Below, one piece after another: positions 62,640-64,000 of a DNA stretch of 64,000 bases; the stretch's first letter is position 1; every line of letters starts with the position of its first letter. Origin of the DNA: Chondrus crispus. Its lineage: Eukaryota > Rhodophyta > Florideophyceae > Gigartinales > Gigartinaceae. The notes under the pieces are model-generated. The model was given only the letters and a program-made list of their open reading frames with translations, was not told the DNA's origin and made no database searches. The stretch spans positions 1-64,000 of the forward strand of contig NW_005178758.1 of the NCBI RefSeq assembly GCF_000350225.1. Reading direction: 5' to 3'. A program made the translations under genes and the position numbers.

Positions 62640-64000
62640 CGAACCACTGAGCACGATCCGTCCCACCGAACCCCGCACACAGAAGACGTTACACACAGCG
62701 CAACAAGACGAACCGAACTGCACAATCGCACAAGACCATCCAGCGACATCCTCCGACTCGTCACACCAACAACCCACAAGCAGATCACCAGCCAAGACAT
62801 CTCGAAATGAGCGAGAGAACCAGCATGTCCCATGGATGCCTCCCACTACTCACGCTCTCCAACTTCACGTACTGGTATGATGCACTACAACTCCACGCAA
62901 GAACAATCGACGGAAAAGACCATCTCAACCAAACGATAATCCAAGCGACCGATCCAGCCCAAAGGAAGGCGCAACAAAACTGGTGCAACACCCGGACATG
63001 CACACAGTAGCCATAATGATGGCATGCACACCCCCAGACACTATCCGTCAGTTCACGAATCACATCCAACAAGCGCAACTGATCCAAGCGCAAGTACACA
63101 CACACCAGGCTCAGCTACCCGCTGCACCACACACAAAATGGGATAAATACCCAGAGAACCGCAGAATGCAAAGCACCACCAACCCGAAAACCACACAGAG
63201 ACACTACGACAGACCACAAGGACACAAAGGCACCTGGTGCCACATCCACGGCAGTGTCACACACAGCACTGACAAATGCTTTGCGCGGCGACAGTACACC
63301 ACACCACGCAAAGCACAAGCGAACAGAGCCACAGCGTCTAACAACGGCAACCACGAGCAAAGCGCAGAACAACGCGAAATGAATGAGCTCCGAGAACGCC
63401 TCCAAATATTGGAAGACGCAATTACAGAGCAACAGGACACATTCGAAGGTAAGCACACATTCATAGTAGATTCCGGTGCACAACCAACGCATACCGCTAC
63501 ACCCCACGCGAGCATGCATCCCAGCACCGGTACACTGACACAGACTGCTACTGGCCAACGCGTACGCATCACACACTCCGGCAACATTGGAATACAGACG
63601 AAGAATAACAAGATCCGTCTACCAGCTGTCCACACACCGGAAATCCAACAAAATCTCCTCTCGGTACACGACCTGACTGCACACGGTCATGTCACATTCA
63701 CAAGAACACACGCACGACTACATACACCGACCAAGATACCAACAGCCATACTAACGGCACCCTACTCGAAAGGACAATATAGATTCACAAGTGAGTCACA
63801 GCCAACCGCCAAAGGCGCACGAACGTACCCAAGTAAGAAAACAACGATAAAAACGAAGACAACTTCCCAAAAAACAAAAACAAAACAACCGGCCCCCACA
63901 AAAAGCCATACACTCACCATCCCGTACTCAGGACCAACCAAAAGCAAACCGACACTGCGCACCACCACAGCACCCCAAAACGCAGAAGCTAAACGGAACG
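62640..64000 (+). mobile_element. Degraded Ty1/copia-like element, cut by the window end
   Basis: Plus-strand pieces show a Gag-like start (TSMSHGCLPLLTLSNFTYWY), a zinc-binding WCHIHGSVTHSTDKCF near 63240, a coiled-coil LRERLQILEDAITEQQDTFE, an aspartic-protease region FIVDSGAQPTHTATP near 63465 and the downstream NLLSVHDLTAHGHVTFT. That order is copia-like. The element looks broken, with several breaks in the visible part, and continues past 64000. No LTR could be fixed, so age is unknown, but it is clearly older than the element at 44618. Confidence 0.65.

Overview
The window looks like a transposon-rich nuclear contig of a eukaryotic alga; a red alga of the Chondrus type is my best guess. 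Reasons: almost intron-free long reading frames, very high density of CACTA, pogo, copia and RecQ-type elements, TATA boxes 130-140 bp ahead of start codons, and scattered fragments of ordinary eukaryotic genes (isocitrate dehydrogenase, triosephosphate isomerase, Fes1/HspBP1, cytochrome b5, NB-ARC-WD40). The species call is inference. The first ~110 bases read as a bacterial IS3-family OrfA, so the left edge may be a chimeric join or a bacterial insertion.

Layout. 126-5238: copy 1 of a ~5.1 kb element coding for a RecQ-like helicase with an N-terminal tyrosine-recombinase-like region and a Cys-rich tail (similar in layout to fungal telomere-linked helicases), followed by a 26-bp satellite and a cluster of ACGATACGTTTT boxes. 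Copy 2, almost identical and with an open frame, is at 36288-41360. An ORF at 22.6-24.6 kb resembles the N-terminal zinc-finger half of the same protein family. 6205-7758 and 60775-62328: two ~90% identical 517-aa proteins of unknown function with shared promoter and 3' flank. 8-12 kb: a small acidic protein and a divergent RNB (RNase II/R-like) protein between two ~75-bp direct repeats.

12.6-20.7 kb is the most unusual part: a leftward set (ParB-like protein, disordered linker protein, 2OG-Fe(II) oxygenase-like protein in overlapping frames) and a rightward set (164-aa protein, then a beta-class DNA methyltransferase fused to a SET domain), divergently arranged around three 22-bp palindromes spaced exactly 64 bp apart. 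The same palindrome core, again in 64-bp pairs, lies inside two small MITE-like elements at 58.9 and 59.8 kb. A working idea is a mobile or selfish chromatin/DNA-modification cassette with ParB-type sites.

25-29 kb holds a run of broken host-gene fragments. 30.7-35.4 kb carries a CACTA (En/Spm) transposase with a divergent RGG-rich partner. 44618-49957 is a young, whole-looking Ty1/copia retrotransposon with 439-bp LTRs and 5-bp target duplication. 53.0-57.2 kb is a degraded NB-ARC-WD40 (NLR/APAF1-like) gene split by a pogo-like transposon (54705-56870) with TA target duplication. 57.6-60.4 kb is rich in palindromes, minisatellites and MITEs and has an Ulp1-type protease fragment. The window ends inside a degraded second copia-like element. 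Several frame breaks lie in short homopolymer runs, so some pseudogene calls could be sequencing errors.
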